From positions 1-64,000 of the forward strand of contig NZ_JAFCKQ010000011.1 in assembly GCF_018130215.1 (NCBI RefSeq): DNA of 64,000 bases, given 5' to 3'. Origin of the DNA: Bradyrhizobium jicamae (lineage in GTDB: Bacteria; Pseudomonadota; Alphaproteobacteria; Rhizobiales; Xanthobacteraceae). Under the pieces are notes generated by a model. That model saw only the letters and a program-made list of their open reading frames with translations. It searched no databases and was not told where the DNA came from. Every line of letters begins with the position of its first letter. The stretch's first letter is position 1. The translations under genes and the position numbers were made by a program. This document shows, piece by piece, positions 1 to 7,563 of this stretch.

Positions 1-311
1 CCTTAAAGCTAGACTAAAGGTCACACGCTTCGCGAATTACCACCCGTCACGCAAGACGGCCCTCGTCGGAGGCGTACGTCGAACCGATCCATCGACACTT
101 AATTCGAGCATAAGTCTGACGCAGTTGCTGCTCCGCAGCAAAGCAATCCGGCCAGCTATTCGAATGTCACGTGGGGTTAAGGCCGCCTCAGTTGGCGGCC
201 TTAAGGTCACGACCGTGCAGCAGCCTTGACGTATCTCTTGATTATCGAAGCGTCGGAGGCCGCAATTGCTGGCGGCTCTCCGTCCCGCGCCATCGGCGCG
301 ATCATCAGGGT
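1..311. other. Left-edge region without a supported gene
   Basis: I see no reading frame with coding character here. The only clear structure is the perfect hairpin at 177-204. The upstream neighbour of that hairpin lies outside the window. Confidence 0.5.
177..204. terminator. Perfect 11-bp hairpin, probable bidirectional terminator
   Basis: Bases 177-187 (TTAAGGCCGCC) pair perfectly with 194-204 (GGCGGCCTTAA) around the 6-base loop TCAGTT. The stem is GC-rich in the middle with A/T ends on both sides, which suits a factor-independent terminator usable in both directions. No gene end is visible next to it in the window. Confidence 0.6.
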
Positions 312-557
312 ATGCCAGGCCCTTAAGACCACCTTCGGCGACATGCGCTGGGCGTCCGCGGCGTGCTGATCTACTGTTCAGACTACCAACGCAGCCACTC
401 GATCGAGCTCATGGCTGACCGCTGGGGCGATGATCTGCGGCCTTCAGACATCGAGCCGCGCCTGGTTTGCACTGCCTGCGGCAAGCGCGGCGCCGACGTC
501 CGCCCGAACTTTAACTGGCATGTAAAGGGGCCGGTCGGCGGCATGGGGTATCGATGA
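312..557 (+). pseudogene. Frameshifted relic of a small CxxC protein
   Basis: The intact part begins at a GTG at 363 and gives 64 residues containing LIYCSDY, a CTAC pair (CxxC, zinc-ribbon-like) and the end MGYR. I recognise this pattern from short hypothetical proteins common in Bradyrhizobium. The usual N-terminal segment is also present but out of frame. An ATG at 312 (M-P-G) hits a stop at 324-326. A fragment in the next frame (325-348) reads K-T-T-F-G-D-M-R. The original frame resumes with L-G-V-R-G at 348-362. One extra base near 321-323 and one lost base near 347 would restore a single frame. The function of the family is unknown. A shorter functional protein from GTG 363 is possible, but I see no ribosome binding site for it. 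Confidence 0.5.
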
Positions 558-1077
558 GTCTGTGGCAATCCGCCGGCGCCGCTCATCGTCTGCTGGATGA
601 AAACTCCGTTGGGCAATTTGGGCAAGATAAGTCAGATTTCTGCTGCACCCTCCAAACCAGAAAGGCAGCGAGCACCAACGCCGTGACGACCAGCTTGGCC
701 AAAGTGTCGTTACTCAGCAAATGTGCCTACCCACCGTTCCTGGCGTTTACCCTCTCGCCTCACATGGCCATGACGTAGACCGCAAAGGCGACGACGATTA
801 CCACCCAGGCCAGAGAAAGACGGAAAACAATCTGATCGCGATTCATATGGAGGAACATAGATCGCCCGACTGACGCCAACCTTACAGCCCTTCGGCTGGC
901 ACGGCCGCTGCGCTTGTGTTTCCTGGCGGGGATTTGGCAGCCCAGCCCGAGACAGGGCGCCGCCGGACAGCACATTTCGAGCCCGGCGGCGAAGCTTTTT
1001 GGGACTAGCGGGACAGTTGCCAGTCCGCCAACTATATTGCGCTTGGACTTACCCCCGCCCTGACGGAAGCCCGGCTC
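558..1077. other. Gap with one possible minus-strand mini-gene
   Basis: Apart from the 28-codon membrane ORF at 760-846 on the minus strand, nothing here has convincing coding character. The open frames seen on both strands lack ribosome binding sites and recognisable motifs. Confidence 0.4.
760..846 (-). CDS. Possible 28-residue single-span membrane protein
   Basis: The frame starts at ATG 846 and ends with TGA at 760. It encodes a short polar N-terminus (MNRDQIVFR) and then one hydrophobic stretch of about 18 residues ending VYVMAM, as expected for a tiny inner-membrane protein. An alternative ATG four codons upstream (858) is in frame. No clear ribosome binding site precedes either start, so the support is amino-acid composition only. 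The frame is open much further upstream, and that extension lacks coding character. Confidence 0.3.
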   Translation of the reverse strand: MNRDQIVFRLSLAWVVIVVAFAVYVMAM

Positions 1078-1416
1078 ATGACGAAGAAGCTCGCATTGCT
1101 GATTGTCGCTGCCATTGGCTTTTCTGCACCTTCCCTTGCCCAGGTGAAGGTCATCACTGGCGACATCGAACACGTCTACGGACCGAAGGGGGAAATCCTC
1201 GACAGTCCGGAGCTCATTGCGAAGAACCAGCGCGCAAAACGCCAGACACGCAGTGAGGAGACGGCCGCTCAACAAAGGCTGTCCGTCCAGCAAAGCGGCC
1301 CAAGTCGGGTGCCAAACAGTTGGTGGAGCAACGATGCCGCACGGCGCGCGCCACCGACGAGCTGGTGGAATAAAAATGGCTATCAACCACCCAAGAGTGT
1401 GTGGAGCAATCAGTGA
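1078..1416 (+). CDS. Small secreted protein with SWW motifs
   Basis: This 112-residue protein begins with a classic signal peptide (MTKKLALLIVAAIGFSAPSLA, cleavage near residue 21). The mature part is polar and basic, with two W-W pairs in similar contexts (NSWWSN and TSWWNK) and a final VWSNQ. These spaced aromatic motifs look like a short internal repeat. I do not recognise a characterised family. It is probably periplasmic or extracellular. It stands alone, with its nearest co-directional neighbour at 1583, and the start is fixed by the signal peptide. Confidence 0.65.
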   Translation: MTKKLALLIVAAIGFSAPSLAQVKVITGDIEHVYGPKGEILDSPELIAKNQRAKRQTRSEETAAQQRLSVQQSGPSRVPNSWWSNDAARRAPPTSWWNKNGYQPPKSVWSNQ

Positions 1417-1582
1417 ACTGCTCGGCCAGGTTTAAAGCGGCTCATGACCTCGCTCGCCGGGCCCGTTGCTGATCCCACTGACGCGAGCGTTTGGGTCCGC
1501 GGTCGCCTGATTGGAGGAACAAGTCAGGTCAACCTGGGTTATAGGTCCGGCTTGGAATTCGTACTCTTCTGGGATCAATCAA

Positions 1583-1855
1583 ATGGCTCGGCTGCTGGCG
1601 GTTTTCGCTTTTTGGGCTTTCTGCACGCTTCCAGACGTAGCATCCGCGTATCAGCCGAAGCCACAGCATAGTCTGGCGTCCGATTTCAGCTCTCGTCAGC
1701 GCTGCGTGTGCAGCACATCATGGCACGGGCCAGTCCGTATCGCCCGATATAGGCATTCCCGACTAAGAGCAGTATATTTGATCGGCTATGATGCGCTGCC
1801 GTACCGTTACGGCTCGACATACGTTTTCGAACCGCCCTATCGCTACTACAGGTGA
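1583..1855 (+). CDS. Small secreted protein, Bradyrhizobium-type
   Basis: I place the start at the ATG at 1583 because it opens a signal peptide (MARLLAVFAFWAFCTLPDVASA). The longer open frame from 1511 has no plausible N-terminus. The protein has 90 residues. Its C-terminus (ALPYRYGSTYVFEPPYRYYR) matches a tail I associate with small hypothetical exported proteins of Bradyrhizobium. It is rich in Tyr and Arg and carries two nearby Cys (RCVC) that could form a disulfide or bind metal. No function is known. The ribosome binding site is weak. Confidence 0.6.
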   Translation: MARLLAVFAFWAFCTLPDVASAYQPKPQHSLASDFSSRQRCVCSTSWHGPVRIARYRHSRLRAVYLIGYDALPYRYGSTYVFEPPYRYYR

Positions 1856-1899
1856 TAGGCTGAGCTGTCGACCAAACGCCAGTTGGCGTCGTGAGGATC

Positions 1900-2394
1900 C
1901 TAAAAATCGAGCTTGTCCTGAACCGCGTCGACTCCAGCCTTGGCGCATGCCTCGTCTTTATCGCCGCCCGGCGCGCCCGCGACGCCAACAGCGCCAAGGA
2001 GCGAGCCTCCCGCTTCGATCACGACCCCCCCAGCAAGCGGCGTCACACCTGGCAAGCCCACTAAGCCTGCGCCGATCCTGCCGTCCTTAATTGCCTTGGC
2101 GAAGTCGCTGGTATTGCGCGTGAAAGTTATACTGGTCCAGGCTTTGCCTTTCGCTATGTCCAGCGCGCCCACTGGGGTGTAACGGTCACGCAGTTCGACT
2201 AGAGGGGCTCCGAACCGGTCGCTCACCACAACCGCAATTTGATAGCCGTCCTTTCGACATTGCTGCAGGGCAGACTGCGCTAGATCGAAAGCGACATCGG
2301 GAGCCAGCGATTTATAAGTGACGATACCTTCAGCGGCACGCGCCGGCGCAAGCACGATACAGCATGTCACCGCAATCAGAGACGCTTGTTTCAC
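1900..2394 (-). CDS. GlcG/HbpS-family heme-binding-like exported protein
   Basis: The start is a GTG at 2394 preceded by AAGGAG at good spacing. The first 20 or so residues (VKQASLIAVTCCIVLAPARA) form a signal peptide. The 164-residue product follows the GlcG/HbpS fold pattern: an N-terminal helix with a Q-C-R-K-D-G-Y segment, then V-V-V-S-D-R-F-G, the A-x-x-K-A-x-T stretch, and the glycine-rich G-G-V-V-I-E-A-G-G-S-L-L-G-A-V-G-V-A-G end. Members of this family (PF03928) bind heme or accompany glycolate and other oxidoreductases. No redox partner is adjacent here, so the ligand is unknown. The protein should be periplasmic. Confidence 0.8.
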   Translation of the reverse strand: MKQASLIAVTCCIVLAPARAAEGIVTYKSLAPDVAFDLAQSALQQCRKDGYQIAVVVSDRFGAPLVELRDRYTPVGALDIAKGKAWTSITFTRNTSDFAKAIKDGRIGAGLVGLPGVTPLAGGVVIEAGGSLLGAVGVAGAPGGDKDEACAKAGVDAVQDKLDF

Positions 2395-2637
2395 TTGAGC
2401 TCCTTGCGTTTGCCCAAAGCAGGCCGACAATATCATAGTTCCCAGCCGCTGAGCGGTCGGCGGCTGATCGATTCCACTCTCGAGCAATCGTTTCGTTTGC
2501 CGTATTCCGATTTGTGTTCTGCCACCCGCGCTGACTCCGCGCGTTCATCCCCGCATGGGCACAAAATCGCGCGAGCACCTATTCGGCGCCATCGTCCGGC
2601 ACCTCGCCGAACAGGCCGGGGAGGCCCGCAAGGGAGC

Positions 2638-2778
2638 CGGTGCATAGCCTGCCAGACATGGAACGCCCGCATGCTGGCCTTCGAGGGACCCGCCCAGCCA
2701 TCCCCTGCCCTAGGTGACGCCCTGAACGCCGGATATAAGCCGCCTGCGTGGCGCACGGAGTTTGGGCTTCTTGACTAA
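2638..2778 (+). pseudogene. Truncated relic of a conserved small zinc-ribbon protein
   Basis: The frame reads C-Q-T-W-N-A-R-M-L-A-F-E-G-P-A-Q-P-S-P and continues to GDALNAGY, then leaves the expected sequence and stops at 2778. From memory this is the N-terminal part of a widespread rhizobial protein. In intact members GDALNAGY continues into a segment with two C-x-x-C pairs, and all of that is missing here. The break point is just after residue Y in GDALNAGY (about 2734). No start codon with a ribosome binding site is obvious upstream. I take it as a 5' fragment left by a deletion. Confidence 0.45.
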
Positions 2779-3023
2779 GACTCAGCGGACGGACGTCGGC
2801 TAACGTCTCATACGCGAACGCTGCAGACGTCTGCACCGCGATGAACCCAGCAGATATTCCAACTGAGAGTGTCTGAGCCGTTAGTAGTCAATCGCTGAGC
2901 TTTCGATCGCGAAATCCTCTTGCAGTCATCGGAGTCTCCCGACGGCGAAGCGAGACTACCTAGTCAGTCCCATGGCGAGGCCTAAGCGGCCTCGAAGGAG
3001 CGGTCTCGTGAGACGATCAAACC

Positions 3024-3037
3024 TTGATTTGCATCAA
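3024..3037. promoter_or_regulatory. FixK/FNR-type box
   Basis: TTGATTTGCATCAA is a perfect TTGAT-N4-ATCAA palindrome. It lies 123 bp before the start of the secreted protein gene at 3161, and no other gene is near. Confidence 0.65.
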
Positions 3038-3160
3038 TGCAGACGACAATCCTCCGCGGCTGCATGGTAACGATCTTCTCGGCTTACTCGGGCTATTGGC
3101 CCGGTGCGGCCACACTCGATACTCGTCCTCGGCTGGATGTCCCAATTCTTGGAGAAGACG

Positions 3161-3505
3161 ATGAAGCGTGCTGTGCTGACGACGATCATTTCCATATTGG
3201 GCCTATTCGCAGCATGCGCCGAGGTCTGGGCCGCCCAATGCTCTTTGTACTATATCTCGGAAATCAACCTTGTATCGACGGCCGACACCGAGGCCGGACA
3301 TGTGCAGACCTACGTCGGGTTCGGACTGTCGAAAGAAGAGGCCGAGAAGAACGCCTTGGGATGGTGTTCACGTATCAGATTTGACCTTGAGACTTGCCTG
3401 AACTCGGATCGTATTACGAGTCCCAACGCCGCTTCCAATGGAAGCGATAGTTCACTTCATTCGAAGTACATGAAGGCCGTGAAGCGCGTTACCAACTGCG
3501 ACTAG
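3161..3505 (+). CDS. Secreted cysteine-containing protein of unknown function
   Basis: The ATG at 3161 is preceded by GGAG and opens a signal peptide (MKRAVLTTIISILGLFAACAEVWA). The longer frame from 3104 lacks these features. The mature part of about 90 residues holds four Cys, suggesting two disulfides, and a segment V-G-F-G-L-S-K-E-E-A-E-K-N-A-L-G-W-C. The alternation of E/K and A resembles the short helices of DUF4189-type exported proteins, but I cannot assign a family. The FixK-type box at 3024 suggests low-oxygen control. It ends close to the convergent gene at 3548. Confidence 0.65.
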   Translation: MKRAVLTTIISILGLFAACAEVWAAQCSLYYISEINLVSTADTEAGHVQTYVGFGLSKEEAEKNALGWCSRIRFDLETCLNSDRITSPNAASNGSDSSLHSKYMKAVKRVTNCD

Positions 3506-3547
3506 ATCGACGCACCCTGGGTCGGGCTGGTGGCAAATCAATCCCGC

Positions 3548-4072
3548 TTACGGCTTGCCGAGAGCAGCCGTCTCCTTTCTGATGAGTCGGTCGGGCGCCT
3601 CCTGGCCGGCGCTCGAAGAGCAATCCCTCAGCTTCACTAGCGCGCCGGATAACGTCTGGCCCAATTGTCCAATCGCTTGGTCGGTGAGGATCGATTTCGC
3701 GTTTCCAAGCCGATCGACGCTGACATTCAAGTCGGTCAACGCGTCCCTCAGTTGCACCATCTCGTGTTGAAGCGCCGGACGTTCTCCCGCCTTGATCTCC
3801 CGAAGGGTATTGCCAAGCGTGCGGACTTCCGTCGTCAGGTTTTGCAGATTCGCCAGCACGTCTTTCGCTGGCAGGTCGACCTTCGACAGTACCGCTTCGG
3901 TCATCGTTGCGGCGACGTTCTCGGCAAAATGGTTGATGCGCGCAATCGCGACTAGCGCAACAATCGCGGCGACAATCACGAGGATTGCCGTCCCATTGAT
4001 CAGTGCCAGCAGCAACTGTGCAGGAAGCCTCCACAACCGCGAGGAAATCCCATTGGCATCGGACTCGAGCAT
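3548..4072 (-). CDS. Single-span membrane protein with coiled-coil tail
   Basis: The start at 4072 is chosen for the GGAGG five bases upstream. The protein (174 residues) has a basic N-terminal stretch, one strong membrane span (about residues 20-45, ending VALVAIARI) and then a long helical region with heptad-like spacing of hydrophobic residues (about 55-150). That layout resembles the membrane-proximal coiled coils of chemoreceptors or of MCE/phage-tail-tape-like proteins, but no signalling domain follows. Function unknown. It is transcribed alone and divergently from the gene at 4361. Confidence 0.6.
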   Translation of the reverse strand: MLESDANGISSRLWRLPAQLLLALINGTAILVIVAAIVALVAIARINHFAENVAATMTEAVLSKVDLPAKDVLANLQNLTTEVRTLGNTLREIKAGERPALQHEMVQLRDALTDLNVSVDRLGNAKSILTDQAIGQLGQTLSGALVKLRDCSSSAGQEAPDRLIRKETAALGKP

Positions 4073-4285
4073 GGTTGCCTCCGGTCGTTGTCGACAGCCG
4101 CTGCTAGCAGGCGGCAAGCCATCCTAGCGCTGCCTCTTAGCCGCGGGTCGCTCGGCTGCCGTGGCCCCACGATTGCAACTAACTGGAGCCGGTGGTCGCA
4201 GCGCCGGCTCCTGCACCGCAAGGAAAAAGCAAGGTTGCAGGACCGCACTGTTGCCAGGAGATGTAGCCCGACATCGCGCCCGGCG

Positions 4286-4299
4286 TTGATCTACGTCAA
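4286..4299. promoter_or_regulatory. FixK/FNR-type box
   Basis: TTGATCTACGTCAA fits TTGAT-N4-GTCAA, with one change in the right half. Its centre is about 68 bp before the ATG of the secreted protein at 4361, a normal activator distance. It could also serve the divergent gene starting at 4072. Confidence 0.65.
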
Positions 4300-4360
4300 C
4301 ATCACGTATTCTTCGCCACTCACGATGGGGGCCGGTTCGCGCACGAACAGGAGGATCACC

Positions 4361-4624
4361 ATGCATCCGATGAAGGGTCTCTCGATCAGCTCAGTGACAG
4401 TTGCGGGGATTGCAGCCAGCGTCCTGCTTGGGCTTGCAGGTGCGACTCTCAGTCCGGCACCGGCCCAGGCCGTAATTTACTGCACGTATGTTGGCTATCC
4501 GGCAGGCTGTGTCGCGCGGGCCGGCGTCGTGCTCAGGCCTCGGCCGGTGGCGCGCGCTGCGGTCCGCCATAACGCCGGCGGCAATATGAATGGCGGCGTC
4601 AATCGCGTCGGGGTGCGGCGGTGA
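4361..4624 (+). CDS. Small secreted protein, Bradyrhizobium-type
   Basis: A strong AGGAGG ends eight bases before the ATG at 4361. The 87-residue product has a signal peptide (about 32 residues, ending P-A-P-A-Q-A) and a mature part with two Cys in C-T-Y-V-G-Y-P-A-G-C. A very basic tail with alternating R-P and N-G-G segments follows. I recognise this as a short hypothetical exported protein recurrent in Bradyrhizobium. It is likely periplasmic with one disulfide. The FixK-type box at 4286 points to micro-oxic expression. No enzymatic motif is visible. Confidence 0.65.
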   Translation: MHPMKGLSISSVTVAGIAASVLLGLAGATLSPAPAQAVIYCTYVGYPAGCVARAGVVLRPRPVARAAVRHNAGGNMNGGVNRVGVRR

Positions 4625-4698
4625 TGCCGTCTTGCGGATCGCGGCCGGAGCAATTCCCGGCAAGGCAACTTTGTGACCCGGCGAGTTCCGATCAATCG

Positions 4699-4953
4699 AT
4701 GAGGCACACCTGGTACGTGACTTTCGAGGTGCGACAGCGTCGTGGGATGTTGCCGAAACCGAGACATTCTCGGTTGACCAAGACATTTGCGACGGAGATC
4801 GACGCCAAGCAATTTGCGAAAGAGAGGCTCGATCAGGGACTGGACGTGACAGCCGGCACCCTCAATCCACACGTGCCCAAGCAAATTATTCCATCGAGCG
4901 CCATGCCAATCTGGCTTGGGAGCCTGCTCGATCCGAGTGCGGAGGGATCTTAG
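4699..4953 (+). CDS. Conserved small cytoplasmic protein of unknown function
   Basis: The 84-residue protein starts at ATG 4699 (MRHTWYVTFEV). It shows the order Y-V-T-F-E, K-T-F-A-T-E-I-D-A-K-Q-F-A-K, and A-G-T-L-N-P-H-V-P-K, which I associate with a small rhizobial hypothetical family. The T-F-x-S/T-E-x-E/D-A-K-x-F-A segment resembles single-strand/helix units of integrase N-terminal (SAM-like) or AP2-type DNA-binding folds, but this is only a resemblance. There is no signal peptide or membrane span. The longer frame from 4621 is rejected because its N-terminus overlaps the previous stop and has no motif. Confidence 0.55.
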   Translation: MRHTWYVTFEVRQRRGMLPKPRHSRLTKTFATEIDAKQFAKERLDQGLDVTAGTLNPHVPKQIIPSSAMPIWLGSLLDPSAEGS

Positions 4954-5238
4954 CGACTGAGGCGGCCATGTCCGTTGATGGCCCGACCGAGACCTCGCGA
5001 CCATCCCTGACAAACCTTGGCTTCCAGGCTGAAAGCGGAAGGGGTTCGGCAGACAGTCAAGGCGACGGTCATGACCTCCAAACCGACTTCAGTTGAGACC
5101 AATATGCGGTACGAAGCACCTTCAAGAATCACAGCGGCCATGCTGGTCCGGCCTGAGCTTGGCCGGAGAGCAGAGGCGTTGCCATTTGATCAACCCTTTT
5201 TCGAATCGATTTTGCGTCCGCGTTCTTCGAGCATCTAG

Positions 5239-6015
5239 ATGCTGGATCTCTATCAATATCCCCTACTTTCATTGGGCCTGGGCTGCCTGGCTCTCGTCCT
5301 CGCGCCTATCGAAATCGGTTGGCAGTTAGGGACACGCGCCAAAAGTAGTGGCGGGTCCAATGTTTTTGCATTGGAGCAAGCCTTGCTCGGGCTGCTGGCG
5401 CTGATAATCGGTTTCTCCTTCCTGATGGCGTTAACGCGGTTTGAAGCCAGACGTGAAGCCGTTGTCAATGAAGCGAACGCGATTGGGACGACCGCGCTCC
5501 GCGCTCGTCTTCTCGCCGAGCCTCATCGAACGGAAAGCCTGAAATTGCTACAGGAATACGCGCACATCCGTGTGGAGAATGTTCGGAGGGGCGTGTCATT
5601 GGCCGACCTTCCGGACGTCATTGCGCGTTCGAACGAAATTCAGGAGGCGCTTTGGCTGCGTGCGAAAGCGTCAGCGGCAAGCGACGCCGCCTTGATACCG
5701 GCCGGCTTATTCATACAGTCGCTTAACGAAATGATCGACAGCCAAGGCAAGCGTCTGGCGCACCTGCGCAACCGAATCCCAAATGTTGTGTTTGTTATGC
5801 TGGTGGTGATGACTGTCATTAGCATCGGCATCGCAGGTTACGCGGGCGGACTTGACCTGCAACGAACGCGCGCCCCGATTTATCTGACCGGTTTGATGCT
5901 TTGTGGAGTCATCTACGTGGTTTTGGACCTTGATCGTCCGAATGCTGGCTTCATCACCGTTAGCCAGCAGCCGATGTTTGATGTCATTTCAAGCATGGCT
6001 GCGTTTTCTGATTAG
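5239..6015 (+). CDS. DUF4239 membrane protein
   Basis: The 258-residue protein has two N-terminal spans (about 8-28 and 43-65), a long soluble helical region of about 110 residues, and two C-terminal spans (about 181-205 and 213-231). The segment F-E-A-R-R-E-A-V-V-N-E-A-N-A-I-G-T after span two and the final D-L-D-R-P-x-x-G-F-I are hallmarks of the DUF4239 (bestrophin-like) family. These are inner-membrane proteins of unproven function. It stands alone, followed by a convergent carbonic anhydrase gene. Confidence 0.8.
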   Translation: MLDLYQYPLLSLGLGCLALVLAPIEIGWQLGTRAKSSGGSNVFALEQALLGLLALIIGFSFLMALTRFEARREAVVNEANAIGTTALRARLLAEPHRTESLKLLQEYAHIRVENVRRGVSLADLPDVIARSNEIQEALWLRAKASAASDAALIPAGLFIQSLNEMIDSQGKRLAHLRNRIPNVVFVMLVVMTVISIGIAGYAGGLDLQRTRAPIYLTGLMLCGVIYVVLDLDRPNAGFITVSQQPMFDVISSMAAFSD

Positions 6016-6110
6016 ACGGCGCTTAGAGGTTTCAACGACGTAACAGGGACGGACGGATTGAATAGTCTTGTCCCATAGCAGACCCATGCCACGCCCTGTG
6101 CCGTCCTCCA

Positions 6111-6773
6111 TCAACTCATGACGAGGCGATCAATCAAGTCACGATCGATCAACTCGAATGATCGCTTTGTGCGGTCGTATGCATACATCTGACCGGAGGC
6201 AACATCAAACCACCACCCGTTAAGGCGAAGCGTGCCGGCAGAAACGCTCTCGCGCACGATTGGATACGACGCGAGGTGTTCAAGTTGGACCAGCACGTTG
6301 ATCTGTGAGAGCTGGTCATGCACGCACAAGCTCTTGTCGAGCGCTCCCTCATGCTCAAGACGAAATGCCGCCGTCTGTGCGTGGCACAACCATCTGTTCA
6401 GATTGGGCACATCGCTTGGGCGCTCCTTTCGGAGTGCGGCTTTCATCGCTCCACATTCGGAATGGCCGCATACGACAATATCGGAGACTTTAAGAACCAG
6501 TATTGCGTACTCGATGCCGCTTGCCTCGGAGAGGTCGCCTATGGAGACGCCATCTACCGTAGCAGGCGGTACGAGGTTTCCGATATTCCTCATGGTGAAA
6601 AGCGAGCCCGGAAGCGCGGACGCCAACAGATCGGGTACGACGCGGCTATCGGCGCACGTGATGAAGAAGGCGTCGGGTGATTGCCCAGTCGCGAGCTGTC
6701 GAAATCGTTCGGTGTAGTGGGGAAGCATTTGCTCCCGGAATTCGACGACACCCTCCATCAGCTTCCGCAACAT
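6111..6773 (-). CDS. Beta-class carbonic anhydrase
   Basis: This 220-residue enzyme should interconvert CO2 and bicarbonate in the cytoplasm using a zinc ion. The zinc ligands are visible: Cys40 in C-A-D-S-R, with the Asp42/Arg44 dyad beside it, and His104 and Cys107 in G-H-S-E-C-G. The R-N-I-G-N-L segment near residue 62 is also typical. Length and motif order match a full beta-CA. The start at 6773 has AAGGAGG close upstream. The gene is isolated, so it probably serves general bicarbonate supply rather than a specific pathway. Confidence 0.93.
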   Translation of the reverse strand: MLRKLMEGVVEFREQMLPHYTERFRQLATGQSPDAFFITCADSRVVPDLLASALPGSLFTMRNIGNLVPPATVDGVSIGDLSEASGIEYAILVLKVSDIVVCGHSECGAMKAALRKERPSDVPNLNRWLCHAQTAAFRLEHEGALDKSLCVHDQLSQINVLVQLEHLASYPIVRESVSAGTLRLNGWWFDVASGQMYAYDRTKRSFELIDRDLIDRLVMS

Positions 6774-7563
6774 CGCCCTTCCTCCTTGGCACTTAGTATC
6801 CTAATCGCCCCAATTCTTTGGGAATATTGCTTCGGGAGAGGTAACCCTAGGAGGGCCATCTCCCCTGCAGCCATGTCGACGGTACTGTGAATTGCGCTCT
6901 GGGATGGGATGGATGGAGCATGGGGACGGCTCTGGCGCTGCAGGCTGCTAGCCCCGGAAGGTACCGGAGACACCGCCCTCGCCGTTTCGCGATCGCGGAG
7001 AGAAGAACGGCGCCGGCCCGGTTCGAACCCGTTGTTCTCCACCGTACGAACTCCCATCAAACTCAGCGCCCTTTGTCGGTCGACTGGGTTTCCTAATTCG
7101 CCGTCGTTCCCCTCCTCTGCATGTTGTTGATTTTGTTATGATTTGGTGAGCTTGCCGGCAAAGCTGCGGTTGGCATCTGCGGTTGGGCTGCGGGCGCCAC
7201 AAGACCAGTCCGTTCGACATCGTGCGGGGGCGAAGACGACGCCTCAGCAGCAAGATGGAGCGTGTACATGCGCGGAAGGGAAATCAGCCGTAGGCTTGTA
7301 CGACGCCCTGGCGCTTAACCCTCAGGCTTATGGCCACCCGGCTTTGCCCCGGAAGGTGATCGAGTCCCGCGCGGGGCGGCGCGCCAGTGTCGGGGGCGCC
7401 GACCGGCGCTTGCTATGCGCCCACTTCCCTTGGGGCGCCAACTCACCGGCGACGGTGCATGTATTGACCGCAATCGCTCTGCAATCAGATCAATTGCTCT
7501 GGGGTACCGGCAGGGTCGGAGCGGTAGAAGATCACGAACACCGACTTTCGAGCCAAGATCGCC
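6774..7563. other. 790-bp gap with no supported gene
   Basis: Open frames exist on both strands (for example 7143-7610 plus and 7315-7635 minus). They overlap one another, have no ribosome binding sites and show no recognisable motif. A GGTTCGAACC palindrome at about 7019 resembles a tRNA T-loop, but the flanks do not fold into a T-arm. Confidence 0.5.

Larger units (their letters stand above)
2395..3160. other. Gap holding a gene relic and a FixK-type box
   Basis: This interval carries the truncated relic at 2638-2778 and the palindrome at 3024-3037. The rest has only short overlapping open frames on both strands without ribosome binding sites or motifs. Confidence 0.5.

Noticed and set aside
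2386..2637. Start of the 130-codon plus-strand frame ending at 2778
   Set aside because: The codons before about 2638 have no family resemblance and overlap the promoter of the GlcG-like gene; only the 3' portion is a recognisable relic.
7010..7045. tRNA T-loop-like GGTTCGAACC near a possible acceptor end
   Set aside because: The bases flanking the loop pair at only three of five positions and no D-arm or anticodon arm can be drawn on either strand.
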